This document shows, piece by piece, positions 12,444-12,759 of a DNA stretch of 12,759 nt. Below the pieces are notes generated by a model. It made no database searches, was not told where the DNA came from, and saw only the letters and a list, made by a program, of their open reading frames with translations. Each line of letters opens with the position of its first letter. Positions within the stretch are counted from its first letter, which is position 1. Made by a program: the position numbers and the translations under genes. Source of the DNA: Demequinaceae bacterium UBA4004 (lineage in GTDB: Bacteria; Actinomycetota; Actinomycetes; Actinomycetales; Demequinaceae); NCBI GenBank assembly GCA_002384765.1, contig DGBM01000307.1, positions 7,299 to 20,057 of the forward strand, read 5' to 3'.

Positions 12444-12759
12444 ATGGTGTCTCCTCGGGTCCGAATACAGGTGTGCGGTCCGCTCCTCATTGAGAGCGAC
12501 GATGAGCGGACGGAGTCGCGGGTGCCCGGGCGGCAGGGAAGGCTCTTGCTCACCTTCCTGGTGCTGCACCGACACGAGAAAGTCTCGCAACCGCACCTGA
12601 TCGATGCACTGTGGCCAGAGGACCCGCCGGGCGCCGCAGGCACGGCCGTGCACTCGTTACTGTCGAAACTTCGCTCCGCGTTGGGTCACGAGTTTCTGAG
12701 TGGGCGGGGCGAGGTGACGTTGACGCTGCCAGCGGATGCGTAGATCGACATCGAGGCCG
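12444..12759 (+). pseudogene. SARP/BTAD-family regulator, N-terminal part, interrupted by an amber codon
   Basis: The first 99 codons encode an OmpR/PhoB-type winged-helix domain of the AfsR/SARP class: VRIQVCGPLLIE, then VPGRQGRLLLTFLVLHRHE, LIDALWPEDPPGAA and HSLLSKLRSALG. After LPADA the frame meets TAG at 12741-12743 and then continues with IDIEA to the window edge. Family members usually have a tryptophan at this place (a WVD/WID pattern), so TGG to TAG is the simplest explanation. The bacterial transcriptional activation domain and anything beyond lie outside the window. ATG 12444 is used; an ATG at 12405 is in frame but overlaps the divergent control region. It probably regulates the DUF1059-methyltransferase operon. 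A genuine stop or a base-call error are equally open. Confidence 0.65.

Overview
The window is GC-rich, with short intergenic gaps, GTG starts and strong Shine-Dalgarno sites. The gene families (RsrA-type anti-sigma factors, an AfsR/SARP-type regulator, DUF427, DUF1059, an actinobacterial-type GH15 enzyme) point to an actinobacterium. No rRNA, tRNA, CRISPR array, transposase or integrase was seen, and no gene-free stretch exceeds 300 bases.

Layout from left to right. (1) 2-178: 3' end of a flavoprotein disulfide oxidoreductase. (2) 165-2894: a redox block with a CcdA-like membrane thiol carrier (minus strand), divergent from a thioredoxin-fold lipoprotein and a DUF3179 lipoprotein. (3) 2958-3725: stand-alone NAD(P)H-hydrate epimerase. 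(4) 3694-6009 (minus): a small four-helix membrane protein followed by a GH15 glucoamylase/trehalase-type enzyme. (5) 6140-7466: an ECF sigma factor with its zinc-binding anti-sigma factor downstream, and a second divergent zinc-binding anti-sigma-like protein. (6) 7547-9112: operon of a DUF427 protein, a flavodoxin-fold oxidoreductase and a CDP-alcohol phosphatidyltransferase with a doubtful N terminus. (7) 9138-9915 (minus): a broken formate/nitrite-family transporter. (8) 9963-10724 (minus): a two-domain DUF427 protein. (9) 10864-12378 (minus): a DUF1059 protein, a broken SAM methyltransferase and a broken membrane protein. (10) 12444-end: start of a SARP/BTAD regulator interrupted by an amber codon.

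The main observation is a shared promoter. Seven sites match GGAA(T/G)C with GTT(C/T) placed 18 or 19 bases after the GGAAT/GGAAG block, the form known for SigR/SigH-type ECF sigma factors. All seven lie just upstream of genes and point the right way. They precede the sigma factor, the divergent anti-sigma, the thioredoxin lipoprotein, the membrane protein-GH15 pair, both DUF427 genes and the transporter. In three cases (sigma, second anti-sigma, transporter) a start codon lies exactly 8 bases after GTT, which implies leaderless mRNAs. The window therefore looks like a compact, self-encoded stress regulon built around one ECF sigma factor and two differently liganded anti-sigma proteins. This is read from sequence and is not experimentally shown.

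Damage is concentrated in the right third. The transporter, methyltransferase, adjoining membrane protein, SARP regulator and probably the CDP-alcohol transferase carry frameshifts, internal deletions or a nonsense codon, while genes on the left look intact. Either this is real decay or it reflects poor sequence quality near a contig end.
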